Source: Alloprevotella sp.
Lineage (GTDB): Bacteria; Bacteroidota; Bacteroidia; Bacteroidales; Bacteroidaceae
Direction: 5' to 3'
Assembly: GCA_017446765.1 (NCBI GenBank)
Contig: JAFSQD010000037.1
Coordinates: 1-39,647, forward strand
Length of the DNA: 39,647 nucleotides
Notes under the pieces: generated by a model
Databases searched by the model: none
What the model saw: only the letters and a program-made list of their open reading frames with translations
Told to the model about the DNA's origin: nothing
In this document: positions 23,325 through 32,739 of the stretch, in pieces
How positions within the stretch are numbered: position 1 is the first letter of the stretch
Layout of the letters: each line of letters starts with the position of its first letter
Position numbers and translations under genes: made by a program

Positions 23325-25493
23325 TCAATAAACTCTTTCTAGTTTTGCACCAGAATAGTAGTGTTGCAGTATTTGGCGGAAGTCATACCCCTTGCGCGCC
23401 ATGGCGGCTGCACCTATCTGACAAAGCCCTACACCGTGACCCCAACCGTGCCCGTGGAGGATAAAGCCCGTGGCGGTCTTCTCCACGTCAAAGGCAGAAC
23501 TATATAGATGGGTGGGTGAGAGCAAACGTCGTATTTCAAGCTCCTTGCCGACTGTGACGGTGCGGCTACTACCCACGATGCGCAGGGAAGAAATGCGTCC
23601 GCTGGGACCTCGTCGCAAAGGTTCCAACTGAAGGATGGTACCCAGTCCCAGGTGCCCCTTTCCCTCTATGATCCTTGATAGTTCTTCTTGCGTATATTCT
23701 TTCGTCCAACGATAGAAGTCTGTAGTCTCAAAATCGTACGTATTAAGCACTTGCGAGAGCAACTCCTCATCGTCAGTATCACAAAAGATACCACCTTCGT
23801 CGCCGTCAACAACACTCTGGAGGTAGGGCACGTCCTTGTCCTCCCAGCAGGTACTGAACACCTCGGTTTTTCCCCCACAACACTTTGAGTAGCGGGCATC
23901 ACAAATGAGGCCATCACTGGTAAGGACAAGTCCCTCGGTAGCCTCGACAGCTGCAGCTGCTTGTGGCGATGTGAGACGAGTGATGCCCTGATAGCGCTGG
24001 CAATGGTCGTCGGCACAGATGTCAAAGTCTGTATGTGCACTCGTATCGTACCACACCTGCAGAAAGTCCTTGTCCCGTTGCGGCTCCATGGGAGCCACGA
24101 ACCCACTTTCCGGCAACATTTGGCGCAGGAGCCAACTACGGCTGATGACTGCGTGAGCCTTCAGGAGTTCAATATCGGCCGTAGCTCGCATCTCTGAAGC
24201 CACGACGCAACGAAGGTAGCGCTCCACAGGAAGGACGTTGATAACCATAAGCCCACGGCACATTGTGTGGTGCTCGGCATCGGGAAGGTACTTCGCGGTG
24301 CATTGTATGTTCAGCGCACCCTCAAAGGTCTGGTCCTCATCACGCTCCCAGTGGAAATCAAGGCCGAAGCGCACGCCATGAAGTGTGAACGTGGCGTTTG
24401 CATCAAGGGGAACAAATTGCAGCGAAGCATATTCACGTCCTTGCCAGTGCATCTCCTCTGTTCCGGCATCCACGAGTTGTTCGCCTTCAGCTTCCCACTC
24501 ACCATTTACAAGGAACCGCCCGTTCAGGCAGAAGGCTACGCGAGCGACATTTTGCATGAGGCCTACGCTCACGGGAAAGGGCATGGTCACTTCGCGCAAG
24601 ATGCCTTGTGCTTCTTCGGCCGTCAGCTGGAGGTAATCTTCTTCGCGCGGTGTGATGAGTAGGCCGCCCATGTCGACGGCACCGGGAGAGATGAGGCGCT
24701 GAGTCGTACCTTCCGCCCCATAGCATGCCGGTCGATGCTTGCGCCGGGGAAAAAGTACGGATATGAGTACATGGCCTTCGCGCCACGTTAGGACGTTGTA
24801 GTCGAGTGGCGAGTGACAAGTGACGAGTGGCAAGCGGCGAGTGACAAGTTCCTCCAGTAATGCCATATGTTCCTCTTCAGAATGTCCTGTAACGACATAG
24901 GCGGGGCAAGCGTAGTTGTGGAGACGGTAGATGCCGCGGCCGAGCGGGGCGAGACCTCGCCTCAGCGTTACCCAGTCGCGTTCCACGGGAATGTCGCCTC
25001 GAGCGCCGGCCTGAAGGTGGGCATGATCGGGGGCGGAAGCTCCGCTGTGAGGACCATTGAAGAACACAACAAAATCTGGCCACGCCCATGCCAGGCGACA
25101 CATCTCTTTGGCCAGAAGGGAAAAGTCCTGCGCCACGTGTTGGCGCGTTGCTATCGTCAAGTGTCGGCGGAGTATCGGGAAGGGATTGACAAGAATCTCA
25201 AAGTCGCCGTCATCAAGCACGAATTGTGCTGCGGGACGATTCTTCTTGCAGAGAAAGCAGGGGCGCTCGGCAATGGCTTGTGCCGAGATCTTCGCCCCAG
25301 TACTGCGAATTCGCGCCGGGTTGAACTGCACGTCAAGGCTCATGCCGCCGGGCAGCAAAAGGGTGCGGCGGCGCACCTGTGCAAGGTCGGTCACCGCGAA
25401 ATCCTTCTCCTCGGCCTGCCGCTCAAGGAAGTGGAGCAGTTCTTGCTGCGAGGGTGCAGGGCTCAGCGCTTGTTGCGGGCTATTCTTTTCCAT
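23325..25493 (-). CDS. DUF4922-SpoIID/LytB fusion protein
   Basis: A 722-residue two-part protein. The N-terminal half (to about 320) is DUF4922, which resembles HIT-type nucleotidyltransferases and phosphorylases. It has CxxC Cys79/Cys82, FNGPHSGAS (about 145-153) and HAHLQ at 157-161, like the HxHxQ site of Ap4A and GDP-sugar phosphorylases. The second half is SpoIID/LytB, with a basic-arginine-rich SRSWLLRQM stretch and [17 protein letters not shown] near the C-terminus. SpoIID cuts denuded glycan strands or stimulates amidases. No signal peptide is visible, which is odd if SpoIID acts outside. Residues about 217-231 are encoded by a 7-base tandem repeat. The start overlaps the glycosyltransferase end by 31 bases. 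Confidence 0.87.
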   Translation of the reverse strand: MEKNSPQQALSPAPSQQELLHFLERQAEEKDFAVTDLAQVRRRTLLLPGGMSLDVQFNPARIRSTGAKISAQAIAERPCFLCKKNRPAAQFVLDDGDFEILVNPFPILRRHLTIATRQHVAQDFSLLAKEMCRLAWAWPDFVVFFNGPHSGASAPDHAHLQAGARGDIPVERDWVTLRRGLAPLGRGIYRLHNYACPAYVVTGHSEEEHMALLEELVTRRLPLVTCHSPLDYNVLTWREGHVLISVLFPRRKHRPACYGAEGTTQRLISPGAVDMGGLLITPREEDYLQLTAEEAQGILREVTMPFPVSVGLMQNVARVAFCLNGRFLVNGEWEAEGEQLVDAGTEEMHWQGREYASLQFVPLDANATFTLHGVRFGLDFHWERDEDQTFEGALNIQCTAKYLPDAEHHTMCRGLMVINVLPVERYLRCVVASEMRATADIELLKAHAVISRSWLLRQMLPESGFVAPMEPQRDKDFLQVWYDTSAHTDFDICADDHCQRYQGITRLTSPQAAAAVEATEGLVLTSDGLICDARYSKCCGGKTEVFSTCWEDKDVPYLQSVVDGDEGGIFCDTDDEELLSQVLNTYDFETTDFYRWTKEYTQEELSRIIEGKGHLGLGTILQLEPLRRGPSGRISSLRIVGSSRTVTVGKELEIRRLLSPTHLYSSAFDVEKTATGFILHGHGWGHGVGLCQIGAAAMARKGYDFRQILQHYYSGAKLERVY
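24804..24848. repeat. Six heptad repeats inside the DUF4922-SpoIID gene
   Basis: Units of RAGYGRC: GAGTGGC, GAGTGAC, AAGTGAC, GAGTGGC, AAGCGGC and GAGTGAC, then AAG. The 42 bases keep the reading frame and encode the stretch around [15 protein letters not shown]. The same heptad on the other strand (GTCACTT-like) occurs after clpX near 38258-38286. Confidence 0.8.
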
Positions 25494-26836
25494 AGCTCCG
25501 AGGTGCGTAAGGTATCTTTAAAGGAATTGTTCTCATTGATTCTATCCTGCGATAGCGCAGCGTCGCTGTTACCTTCCCATCGACGGCACAAGTAGAGTTC
25601 GTCGTAGATGCGACCGATACGATATTGCCGGCTAATGCGAAGCCCCATGTCGTAGTCCTCGCCGTAGCTGGCATTGAGAAAACCACCTACTGAGCGCACC
25701 ACTTCGCGGCGGAAGGCACGCGGCGCACCGAGGCCGTTGATGCGCAGGGCGTTGTTGCGCCCGTTGTCGTCCGTCCATTCGCGGTGGTCGATAAGCCCTG
25801 GCGGCAATGTGTTCAGCTGGAAGTCCACCATGCGATAGGAACCAATGACCATGGCCGCCTCCTGCTCGTCAAAAGCACGCACAATGCGACGGAGCACGTC
25901 GGGGCCGCTGTAGAGGTCGTCGGAGTCGAGCTGCACGGCAAAGCGTCCGCATTGCGGGCTGTCCACAGCGAGCTGCCAGCATCCTCCTATGCCGAGGTCG
26001 GTACGCTCAGGACGGATGTGCACCACCCGCGCGTCGTCCTGAAATTCCGCTATGGCCTCCGTGGTACCATCCGTGGAGTGATTGTCCACGACGAGAATGT
26101 TGTAGGGGAAATCGGTCTCCTGACTGAGGGCGCTTCGTATGGCATCGCGTATGGTGCGTTCGCGATTGCGCACGGGAATGATGACGCTTGCCGTGACGGG
26201 ATACGTCGCAGCTGAATCATCGGGCAGCGGGTCGTAATCGTCGGGCGAGAGCCATGCCCCGATACGCTTCAGATAGTCTGTACATACGCGCTCGGCCTCC
26301 AGTTGCACCTCTCGATTGCGTGGATTCACATAGTCAAACTGCTTCTCGCCGCTCTTCCTATGGTCGGTCTCGCACTCCTCATAGAGTATTTCCTTAAGAT
26401 GGTGTATCTCATGATAGCCATATTGTGGATGTTCGCCTGGCCAAAGGGTGAGGAAAAGGCGCAGCGCATAGGGAGCGTGAAACTTCAGTTCGGGTGCCTG
26501 CGCAAGGAAATCCTGTAAAGCTGCCGTGCGCACCAGCCAGAGACCGCCGAAGTCGAAATCATCGCGCAAGGCTCCGGGCTGATAATCCGTCACCGGATGG
26601 GGACCGCGACCGTCACGGCGGTCACTATAAACCATGCAGGGGTGAGTGCCTTGATTACTTGTCGCGGCCGCAAGCATGCGGCTGACACATTGCGGCTCCA
26701 TCCGAAGCACCTTGTTGGAGAAATACAGCAACGTGAATGGCTCGCTGATATCTTTAGGTACGGCACGCCGCAACACCTCCGTGGAACAGAGGGCGTCAAG
26801 TCCCTCAAGAATGCAGAATACGTCGTTTTCAGTCAT
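25463..26836 (-). CDS. Family 2-type glycosyltransferase
   Basis: A 457-residue protein. I start at the ATG at 26836 ([10 protein letters not shown]), which leaves the promoter box at 26860-26867 upstream. The C-terminal part (about 214-440) is a GT-A family 2 domain: [26 protein letters not shown], and DSDD at 304-307, the nucleotide-sugar and metal site, then [13 protein letters not shown] and [10 protein letters not shown]. The N-terminal 200 residues contain [11 protein letters not shown] and [13 protein letters not shown], which look like a second, degenerate GT-A domain. The protein has no membrane helix. It is first in a set with the DUF4922-SpoIID and AmpG-like genes, so it may make or modify a cell-wall or surface glycan. 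The donor sugar is unknown. Confidence 0.88.
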   Translation of the reverse strand: MTENDVFCILEGLDALCSTEVLRRAVPKDISEPFTLLYFSNKVLRMEPQCVSRMLAAATSNQGTHPCMVYSDRRDGRGPHPVTDYQPGALRDDFDFGGLWLVRTAALQDFLAQAPELKFHAPYALRLFLTLWPGEHPQYGYHEIHHLKEILYEECETDHRKSGEKQFDYVNPRNREVQLEAERVCTDYLKRIGAWLSPDDYDPLPDDSAATYPVTASVIIPVRNRERTIRDAIRSALSQETDFPYNILVVDNHSTDGTTEAIAEFQDDARVVHIRPERTDLGIGGCWQLAVDSPQCGRFAVQLDSDDLYSGPDVLRRIVRAFDEQEAAMVIGSYRMVDFQLNTLPPGLIDHREWTDDNGRNNALRINGLGAPRAFRREVVRSVGGFLNASYGEDYDMGLRISRQYRIGRIYDELYLCRRWEGNSDAALSQDRINENNSFKDTLRTSELWKRIARNKR

Positions 26837-26859
26837 AGCTGTAAAGGATGATTTGGCCG

Positions 26860-26867
26860 CAAAGATA
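26860..26867 (-). promoter_or_regulatory. Promoter -7 box TATCTTTG for the glycosyltransferase operon
   Basis: A TAnnTTTG match on the minus strand, 23 bases before the ATG at 26836. It probably drives the glycosyltransferase, DUF4922-SpoIID and AmpG-like genes. Confidence 0.7.
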
Positions 26868-27068
26868 CGTTTTTCTGAAAAGAGATGGCTCAAAAAGCGC
26901 GGGCAAATTGCCCACGACTATAGTAACAGCGCCCACTTGAAAAAGTCATGAAGGGACGAAAGAGCACAGGGAGGGGCAAAACTACCTCCTTGATAATCAG
27001 GTGGCTGCACGATGCCCAGAAGGGCGACGAGACAAGAAGGTCTATTACGAAGGGGACGGAGACAACTA

Positions 27069-27200
27069 TCTACCTTGATAGAGGTTTTCCTCTACCTTGC
27101 CCGAGGTTTTTCTCTACCTTGACCGAGGTTTTCCTCTACCTAGGTAGAGGTTTTTCTCTACCTTGACAGAGGTTTTTCTCTACCTAGGTAGAGGTTTTCC
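27069..27200. repeat. Six tandem 22-bp repeats
   Basis: Exactly spaced 22-base units of the form TCTACCTNNNNAGAGGTTTTYC start at 27069, 27091, 27113, 27135, 27157 and 27179. The variable four bases are TGAT, TGCC, TGAC, AGGT, TGAC and AGGT, with the following base varying too. The two AGGT units give palindromes (CCTCTACCTAGGTAGAGG at 27133-27150, and a 16-base version at 27178-27193). They are in the 544-base gene-free gap between the glycosyltransferase and the porin-like gene. The remainder of that gap, apart from promoter boxes, shows nothing I recognise. Confidence 0.9.
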
Positions 27201-27352
27201 TCGGTTTTGAATTTGTAACCGAGAAATTTGGGCATAATATACATGATATGTCTACTAAGGGGCTATGCCTGGGGTAAGGAGACGATGGCAAATAACCCTT
27301 CCCCGTGACAAAATGCCCCGATTTGGGTATTTTCCACCACAGAGGGTATGTC

Positions 27353-27360
27353 TACTTTTG
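27353..27360 (+). promoter_or_regulatory. Promoter -7 box TACTTTTG for the porin-like gene
   Basis: A TAnnTTTG match 20 bases before the ATG at 27381, followed by CACCCG, like the tRNA promoters. The -33 element is not obvious. Confidence 0.65.
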
Positions 27361-27380
27361 CACCCGAAAATAACAAGCTT

Positions 27381-28715
27381 ATGACACGACACCTACTTGC
27401 GTCCATTCTGGGAACCACGATGAGCCTCACGGCATTGGCCAACACAGTGCCCACGCCAGCCGACACTGCTTTTACGCGTTTTCGCGTAGGCGGCTACGGC
27501 GAGATGCTCGCACAATTCAAGGACTACGGCCTTAACCGCTTCAGCGGCGTGCCCACGGGCAACATGAAAGTAAACCACAACGAAATCAGCATCCCCCGCT
27601 TTGTCCTCGCGGGTGACTACAAGATCACCTCGCGATGGATTCTCGGTGCCGAGATTGAGATTGAAAGTGGCGGTACGGGGCAGGCTTTGGAAATCGAAAA
27701 GGGTTCAGGCTCGGAAAACGGCGAGTACGAGCTGGAACAGGAAAAGGGCGGTGAGGTGGCCTTAGAGCAGTTCCACCTGACACGTCTTGTGGTGCCCGAG
27801 TTTAACGTGCGCATCGGTCACATGGTAATCCCTGTAGGACTGACCAACGCACACCACGAACCCATCAACTTTTTCACTGCAGCACGTCCTGAAGGAGCTA
27901 CGACGCTCATGCCCAGCACGTGGCACATGACGGGCGTGGAGTTCTTCGGTTCCTTCGGGCGCGGCATGGCATCGTTCGACTACGAAGCCATGGTGACAGC
28001 CGGCCTCAACCCGAACGGATTCAACGCCTATAACTGGGTGCGCGGCGGCAAGCAGGGACTTTTTGAGACCGACAACTTCTCGGCTCCGGCCTACACGGCA
28101 CGACTCAACTGGACCGGCGTGCCAGGTCTTCGCGTGGGTGCCAGCATCTTCTACAATCCCGACGCGGGTCGCAACGCTGACAAGCTCATCACCTACAAAG
28201 GCATAGGCGACATCAATGTGCTACTCTACAGCTTCGACATACAATATATAAATAAATACGTGTGCGCGCGAGGCAATTTCCTCTCGGGCAACATCACAAA
28301 CACAGAGGCTCTGACGAGCCAAAACCGCAGCGGACTTGGCATGAACCACCCCTACAGCACGCCGCGACCTGGCACCCTCATCGCCCGCCGCGCCGTGGAT
28401 TGGAGTGCCGAAGTGGGGCTAAACCTCAAGTCACTTTTTCCACGGATGGAAAAGTTCCCGCGCATCTATCCCTTCATCCACTACAACTACTACAACCCTC
28501 AAGAGTCTGTGGCCGGTAGCGGCACACCGGAAAAACGATGCCAAGTGAGCTTGTGGTCGTTTGGCCTGAACTGGCGCATCCTGCCTGGCCTTGTGGCAAA
28601 AGCCGACTATACGACGCGGCAGATAGGCACAGCAAAGGTGTTTGGCACAAGCGGCTATCACAGCGAAAACGAGTTCCGCCTTGCCCTTGCCTATACGCTG
28701 TGGTTCACAAAGTAA
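27381..28715 (+). CDS. Outer-membrane beta-barrel, porin-like
   Basis: A 444-residue exported protein. The ATG at 27381 (MTRHLLASIL) gives a signal peptide ending near TALA; an earlier ATG at 27348 overlaps the promoter. The mature part is a series of amphipathic beta strands with aromatic girdles, ending in LALAYTLWFTK, suitable for a barrel inserted by the BAM machinery. RVGGYGEMLAQFKDYGLN near the start and FNVRIGHMVIPVGLTNAHHEPINFF (in parts) resemble phosphate-selective porin types of Bacteroidetes. An acidic, glutamate-rich loop (about 106-135) may sit outside the cell or bind cations. It is followed, after 84 bases, by the imelysin operon, and may be its channel. Confidence 0.85.
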   Translation: MTRHLLASILGTTMSLTALANTVPTPADTAFTRFRVGGYGEMLAQFKDYGLNRFSGVPTGNMKVNHNEISIPRFVLAGDYKITSRWILGAEIEIESGGTGQALEIEKGSGSENGEYELEQEKGGEVALEQFHLTRLVVPEFNVRIGHMVIPVGLTNAHHEPINFFTAARPEGATTLMPSTWHMTGVEFFGSFGRGMASFDYEAMVTAGLNPNGFNAYNWVRGGKQGLFETDNFSAPAYTARLNWTGVPGLRVGASIFYNPDAGRNADKLITYKGIGDINVLLYSFDIQYINKYVCARGNFLSGNITNTEALTSQNRSGLGMNHPYSTPRPGTLIARRAVDWSAEVGLNLKSLFPRMEKFPRIYPFIHYNYYNPQESVAGSGTPEKRCQVSLWSFGLNWRILPGLVAKADYTTRQIGTAKVFGTSGYHSENEFRLALAYTLWFTK

Positions 28716-28799
28716 ATATCCATCGCCACCATCACATAAAGGTATGTTCTAAAAAGAATAAATCTATTCAACAAAAACAAGTAATACAACACAAGCATT

Positions 28800-29978
28800 A
28801 TGAAGAAGTATTTCACCCTTGCCCTGTTGCTCAGCACTGTCCTGGGCTTCACCGCCTGCGGTAGTGATGACGAAGAAACCCGCTTCAACGAAGCCGCAAA
28901 CCTCGACTACACAGAAGAGAATGCCCAGCAATGGGCTAACTACATGGTCACCGTGTCGGGGCTTCTGAAGAACGACGCAGAAAGCCTCTACAACTATTGG
29001 ACCAACACCAACAACGATTCCTATCCCACAAGTTATGCCAACATCTTCAAGTCACACGACGGCACGGAATACAAGAGCGCCCTGGAATGCGTGGCACAGA
29101 TTCTGGACGGATGCATTGAGATTGCCAGCGAAGTAGGCGGCAGCAAAATCGGCGAGCCCTACAACCTCTGGACAGCCGGCAAGACTACTGAAGCTCTCTA
29201 CGCTGTGGAGTCGTGGTACAGCTGGCATTCCATCGACGACTACACAAACAACATCGTTTCCATACGCAATGCTTATCTGGGCACACGCGAAGGTACTACT
29301 AATAAGCTCAACCTCTTCGCTACGCCTGCAGCAGAAAACAGCCTTTCCTCACTCCTGGCTGCAAAGCGCCCCGAACTGGACACAAAGGCAAAGGAAATGA
29401 TTCAGGCCACAGCCACAGCCATACAGAACATTACACCGCCCTTCCGCAACCACATCGCTTCTGCCGAATCGCGCAAGGCCATGGAGGTGTGTGGAGAGTT
29501 GCAGGCTTTCATCAGCGACGAACTGAAGCCAGCCTTCACAGCCCTATATGCAGGCAACGAGACAGCCTACGACCGCATCGTGGAGACATTCGTGGACAAC
29601 GTAGTCGTACCTACCTATAAAGAACTGAAAGAGAAGAACGCAGCACTCGACAAAGTGGTCAACGATTTCAAGGCTCAACCCTCCAACGCAGCATTCCAAG
29701 CCTGTGCTGAAGCATGGCTTGAGGCGCGCGAACCCTGGGAGAGCAGCGAAGCCTTCCTCTTTGGTCCCGTAGACGCCAAGAGCCTTGACCCCAACATGGA
29801 CTCGTGGCCCCTCGACCAGGTGGGCATCGTCAACATCCTCAAGTCGCAAAGCTGGAACAACCTCAACTGGAACGAAGGACAGAGCGAGGAGGCCATCGAA
29901 AAAGCCCAGACCTTGCGTGGCTTCCACACGCTGGAGTTCTTCATCTTCAAGGACGGAAAAGCACGTACCATTCAATAA
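28800..29978 (+). CDS. Imelysin family lipoprotein
   Basis: A 392-residue lipoprotein of the imelysin (peptidase M75) family. The lipobox is LGFTACGSDDEE with Cys20. The mature part is all-helical with two related halves. The family motif GxHxxE appears as RGFHTLEFF near residues 372-380, close to the C-terminus. Imelysin-like proteins are tied to iron uptake in several bacteria, and the peptidase activity is doubtful for most members. It is the first gene of a tight run; the di-haem oxidoreductase gene starts four bases after its stop. The tail may bind iron or haem in the periplasm or at the outer membrane, which is an inference from the family. Confidence 0.92.
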   Translation: MKKYFTLALLLSTVLGFTACGSDDEETRFNEAANLDYTEENAQQWANYMVTVSGLLKNDAESLYNYWTNTNNDSYPTSYANIFKSHDGTEYKSALECVAQILDGCIEIASEVGGSKIGEPYNLWTAGKTTEALYAVESWYSWHSIDDYTNNIVSIRNAYLGTREGTTNKLNLFATPAAENSLSSLLAAKRPELDTKAKEMIQATATAIQNITPPFRNHIASAESRKAMEVCGELQAFISDELKPAFTALYAGNETAYDRIVETFVDNVVVPTYKELKEKNAALDKVVNDFKAQPSNAAFQACAEAWLEAREPWESSEAFLFGPVDAKSLDPNMDSWPLDQVGIVNILKSQSWNNLNWNEGQSEEAIEKAQTLRGFHTLEFFIFKDGKARTIQ

Positions 29979-29982
29979 AGGT

Positions 29983-31440
29983 ATGATAAATACGGTTAAA
30001 AAAACTTTTACCCTTCTGATCGCTCTCGTCGCCCTTTCTTCGTGCGACGAGAGCGATCAGTTGACCGTAGAGGACATCAGCGTACCTGAAGGATATGCCC
30101 TTTCGGCCGGCACTTCGACGGTGTTCTTCAACTCCAGCGTAGCCTACGACCAGCCGGCACCGTGGATTGCTGGTGCCTACGACGTGCGTTTCACCACAGG
30201 CGACCGTCTCTACGACAACGTGAAGACGGCCAACAACAACGGCATGGGCGGTGGTCTTGGACCCGTCTATGCAGGCTACAGCTGTGGAAGCTGCCACCGC
30301 AATGCCGGACGTACCGAGCCTTCCTACTGGACAGCCGTCAAAAACGGTTCCGACGATGCCTCTGGACAATATGGGTTCACCTCCATGCTCATCTACATCA
30401 CGCGCAAAAACGGAGCTTTCTTCCCCGACTACGGCCGCGTGGTACACGACCAGAGCATCTACGGCGTAACGGCCGAAGGCAAGCTGAAGGTGAAGATTCG
30501 CGAGGAGCAATTCCAATTCCCAGACGGCGAGACCTACAGCCTCTGTGTCCCCGAATGGACCATCACGCAATGGTACGCCGACAGCATTGCCCCCGAGGAT
30601 CTCTTCTGCACGGTGCGCATCCCCCTACGCCACGTGGGCATGGGGCAGATGATGGCCCTCGACCCCGTGGAGATAGAAGCCCTCGCACGCAAGAGCAACT
30701 ACCCCGAATGGGGCATCAGCGGACGCGCAAACTACATCGTGGAACGTGGACGCCGCCAACTGGGTGTATCGGGCAACAAGGCACAGCATGCCGACCTCAC
30801 CGTCGAGCTGGGTTTCTCCAGCGACATGGGACTCACCAACAGCCGCTTCCCTGAAGAAATCTGCGAGGGGCAGTCGCAAATCTACCAAGGCTCCATGATG
30901 GGGCTCTCCTATGCCCGCCTTGACTGCACCACAGAAGACATGGAAAACGTCGACCTCTACCTGCAAGCCCTCGGCGTGCCCGCACGCCGAGATGTCAACC
31001 ATCCCGACGTCATTGCTGGCGAAAAGCTCTTCTACCAAGCGGGGTGTCAGCTCTGCCATACCACGACCCTCCACACGAAGCCGCGTGGCACGACCCTCCT
31101 TGCCGGTACCACCCTGCCCTGGCTCGGAGGACAGACGATACATCCCTACTCGGACTTCCTCATCCACGACATGGGGTCGGAAATCATGGGCGTCGGCCTT
31201 AACGACAACTACGTCAGCGGCCTTTGCCGAGGCAACGAGTGGCGAACGACACCCCTTTGGGGTATCGGCCTACAGCAGAAAGTCAACGGCCACACCTACT
31301 TCCTCCACGACGGACGTGCCCGCAACCTTGTGGAAGCCATCATGTGGCATGGCGGCGAAGGCTATGCTTCCAGGCAGAAGTTTGCCCACATGAACCGCAC
31401 GCAACGTGCCCAGCTAATCCGTTTCCTCGAATCATTATAA
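29983..31440 (+). CDS. Di-haem oxidoreductase lipoprotein
   Basis: A 485-residue c-type-cytochrome-like protein of the di-haem oxidoreductase (DHOR, DUF1111/thiol oxidoreductase) family. The ATG at 29983 starts a lipoprotein signal ending LSSC with Cys21. Two haem-binding CxxCH motifs are present: CGSCH at residues 101-105 and CQLCH at 355-359. Methionines such as those in GMGQMM could serve as axial ligands. Haem attachment would occur in the periplasm and needs a cytochrome c maturation system, not seen in this window. Codons 12-26 form a perfect 16-base inverted repeat. It is four bases from the imelysin gene, a pairing also known in other phyla. Confidence 0.93.
   Translation: MINTVKKTFTLLIALVALSSCDESDQLTVEDISVPEGYALSAGTSTVFFNSSVAYDQPAPWIAGAYDVRFTTGDRLYDNVKTANNNGMGGGLGPVYAGYSCGSCHRNAGRTEPSYWTAVKNGSDDASGQYGFTSMLIYITRKNGAFFPDYGRVVHDQSIYGVTAEGKLKVKIREEQFQFPDGETYSLCVPEWTITQWYADSIAPEDLFCTVRIPLRHVGMGQMMALDPVEIEALARKSNYPEWGISGRANYIVERGRRQLGVSGNKAQHADLTVELGFSSDMGLTNSRFPEEICEGQSQIYQGSMMGLSYARLDCTTEDMENVDLYLQALGVPARRDVNHPDVIAGEKLFYQAGCQLCHTTTLHTKPRGTTLLAGTTLPWLGGQTIHPYSDFLIHDMGSEIMGVGLNDNYVSGLCRGNEWRTTPLWGIGLQQKVNGHTYFLHDGRARNLVEAIMWHGGEGYASRQKFAHMNRTQRAQLIRFLESL
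30016..30060 (+). repeat. 16-bp inverted repeat inside the DHOR signal-peptide region
   Basis: Arms CTGATCGCTCTCGTCG (30016-30031) and its perfect complement (30045-30060) are 13 bases apart, spanning codons 12-26 of the di-haem oxidoreductase gene. In mRNA this would be a strong hairpin 33 bases after the start codon. No T-run follows. Confidence 0.85.
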
Positions 31441-31451
31441 AATAGTTTATT

Positions 31452-32720
31452 ATGAACTTCATTCACATTAAAAGCATTCCCCTCATATTCACCATAGGAC
31501 TTGCCGCACCCTCTCTTGCTGAGAACGACGAGCCCATTAACCCCATTGACCAGACGCCAAGCGAGGAGGTACACCTTGACATGGAGAACGGCGTTCTGCC
31601 CATCGCCGACGACCGTGGCTTCACGCTCCAGTCGAAAGACGGAAAGTTCGTCTTCAAGCCCTACCTGTACCTTTCTACCAATGCGAGCCTCCACTACTAC
31701 GCCGACGAAGGACTCGACAAAGCCTACAATCAGGACAACATTGCCAACTCGGGCTTTGCCATCCCCTACGGCATCATCGGCTTCACGGGAAAGGCATTCG
31801 GCAAAATAGACTATAACGTCAGCATCAACGCGGCAGGTTCGGGCGGTGCCATCCTGCAGCAGGCATGGATTGACTATGCGGCAAGCCCTGCCTTGCGATT
31901 TCGTGTGGGAAAACTCAAAACGCCCTATACACATGCCTTCATGACTACCCTGGGCGAGACGCTCTTCCCGATGGTACCCACATCGCTCTCAAGCAGCGTC
32001 ATCCTGCCCCACTCGCTCAATGCCGTCACGCCTTCCATCATGACGGGGTGGGATCTTGGCGTTGAGATGCACGGCCTTGTAGGCGGTAAATGGGGATACG
32101 AAGTGGGTATCTTCAATGGCACGGGCGGTGCCGTCAACACAGCAACTAAAGGATTCAGCGACGACAATCACCTTCCCTCCCTGCTCTATGCCGGACGGGT
32201 GACGTTCCAGCCCAACGGTGCCATGCCTGCCACGCAGGGCAATGCCCGCATGCTCAACCAAAACAAATACCTCATAGGCCTCAGCCTTAACTACAACAAC
32301 GAGGCAGAGAACGAGAGCACCAACGACCTGCGTGCAGGCCTTGAATTTGCCATGCTGAGCGGACGCTGGTATTTCGCAGCCGAAGCCTATTATATGAACA
32401 TGGGATTCACCAACCGTCAGAAGATTGACGAACACTACAACTACTTCGGAGCCTATGCCCAAGCGGGCTGTTTTGTCACCCCACAACTGCAATTGGGACT
32501 CCGCTACGACTGGATGGACCGCAACGGAAGCGGAAAAGACGGGTCACTGAACGCTCCGGCCGTAGTGTGCAACTATTTCATTCCCGGCACAAACCTGAAG
32601 CTCAGTGGTATGTATCAGTTCACGGGACGATGGGGACATGCCACACAGCTCGACCGCGACCTTGACGACCTCGGCATCTCTACCCATACGGCATGCGTGC
32701 AGTTGCAATATGCATTCTAA
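31452..32720 (+). CDS. Porin O/P-like outer-membrane protein
   Basis: A 422-residue exported barrel resembling phosphate-selective porins O and P. A signal peptide spans about residues 1-23 (ending SLA-EN). It lacks a lipobox. A short acidic region follows, then repeated amphipathic strands: GKFVFKPYLYLSTNASLHYY, RVGKLKTPYTHAFMTT, GWDLGVEMHGLVGG, YEVGIFNGTGG, and LGLRYDWMDRNG near the end, closing with VQLQYAF. The final aromatic residue suits barrel insertion. It starts 11 bases after the DHOR stop and is probably the channel for this operon's substrate, which may be a metal, phosphate or an organic acid; this cannot be read here. Confidence 0.87.
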   Translation: MNFIHIKSIPLIFTIGLAAPSLAENDEPINPIDQTPSEEVHLDMENGVLPIADDRGFTLQSKDGKFVFKPYLYLSTNASLHYYADEGLDKAYNQDNIANSGFAIPYGIIGFTGKAFGKIDYNVSINAAGSGGAILQQAWIDYAASPALRFRVGKLKTPYTHAFMTTLGETLFPMVPTSLSSSVILPHSLNAVTPSIMTGWDLGVEMHGLVGGKWGYEVGIFNGTGGAVNTATKGFSDDNHLPSLLYAGRVTFQPNGAMPATQGNARMLNQNKYLIGLSLNYNNEAENESTNDLRAGLEFAMLSGRWYFAAEAYYMNMGFTNRQKIDEHYNYFGAYAQAGCFVTPQLQLGLRYDWMDRNGSGKDGSLNAPAVVCNYFIPGTNLKLSGMYQFTGRWGHATQLDRDLDDLGISTHTACVQLQYAF

Positions 32721-32739
32721 ATGATATAGGATACGGGAT

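Noticed and set aside
26948..27166. A 72-codon frame running into the 22-bp repeats
   Set aside because: The repeats are not a multiple of three and the protein is low-complexity at its end; the tract reads as DNA-level repeats, not coding.
27069..27200. A CRISPR array at the 22-bp repeats
   Set aside because: Units are directly adjacent with no unique spacers, and no cas gene is nearby.
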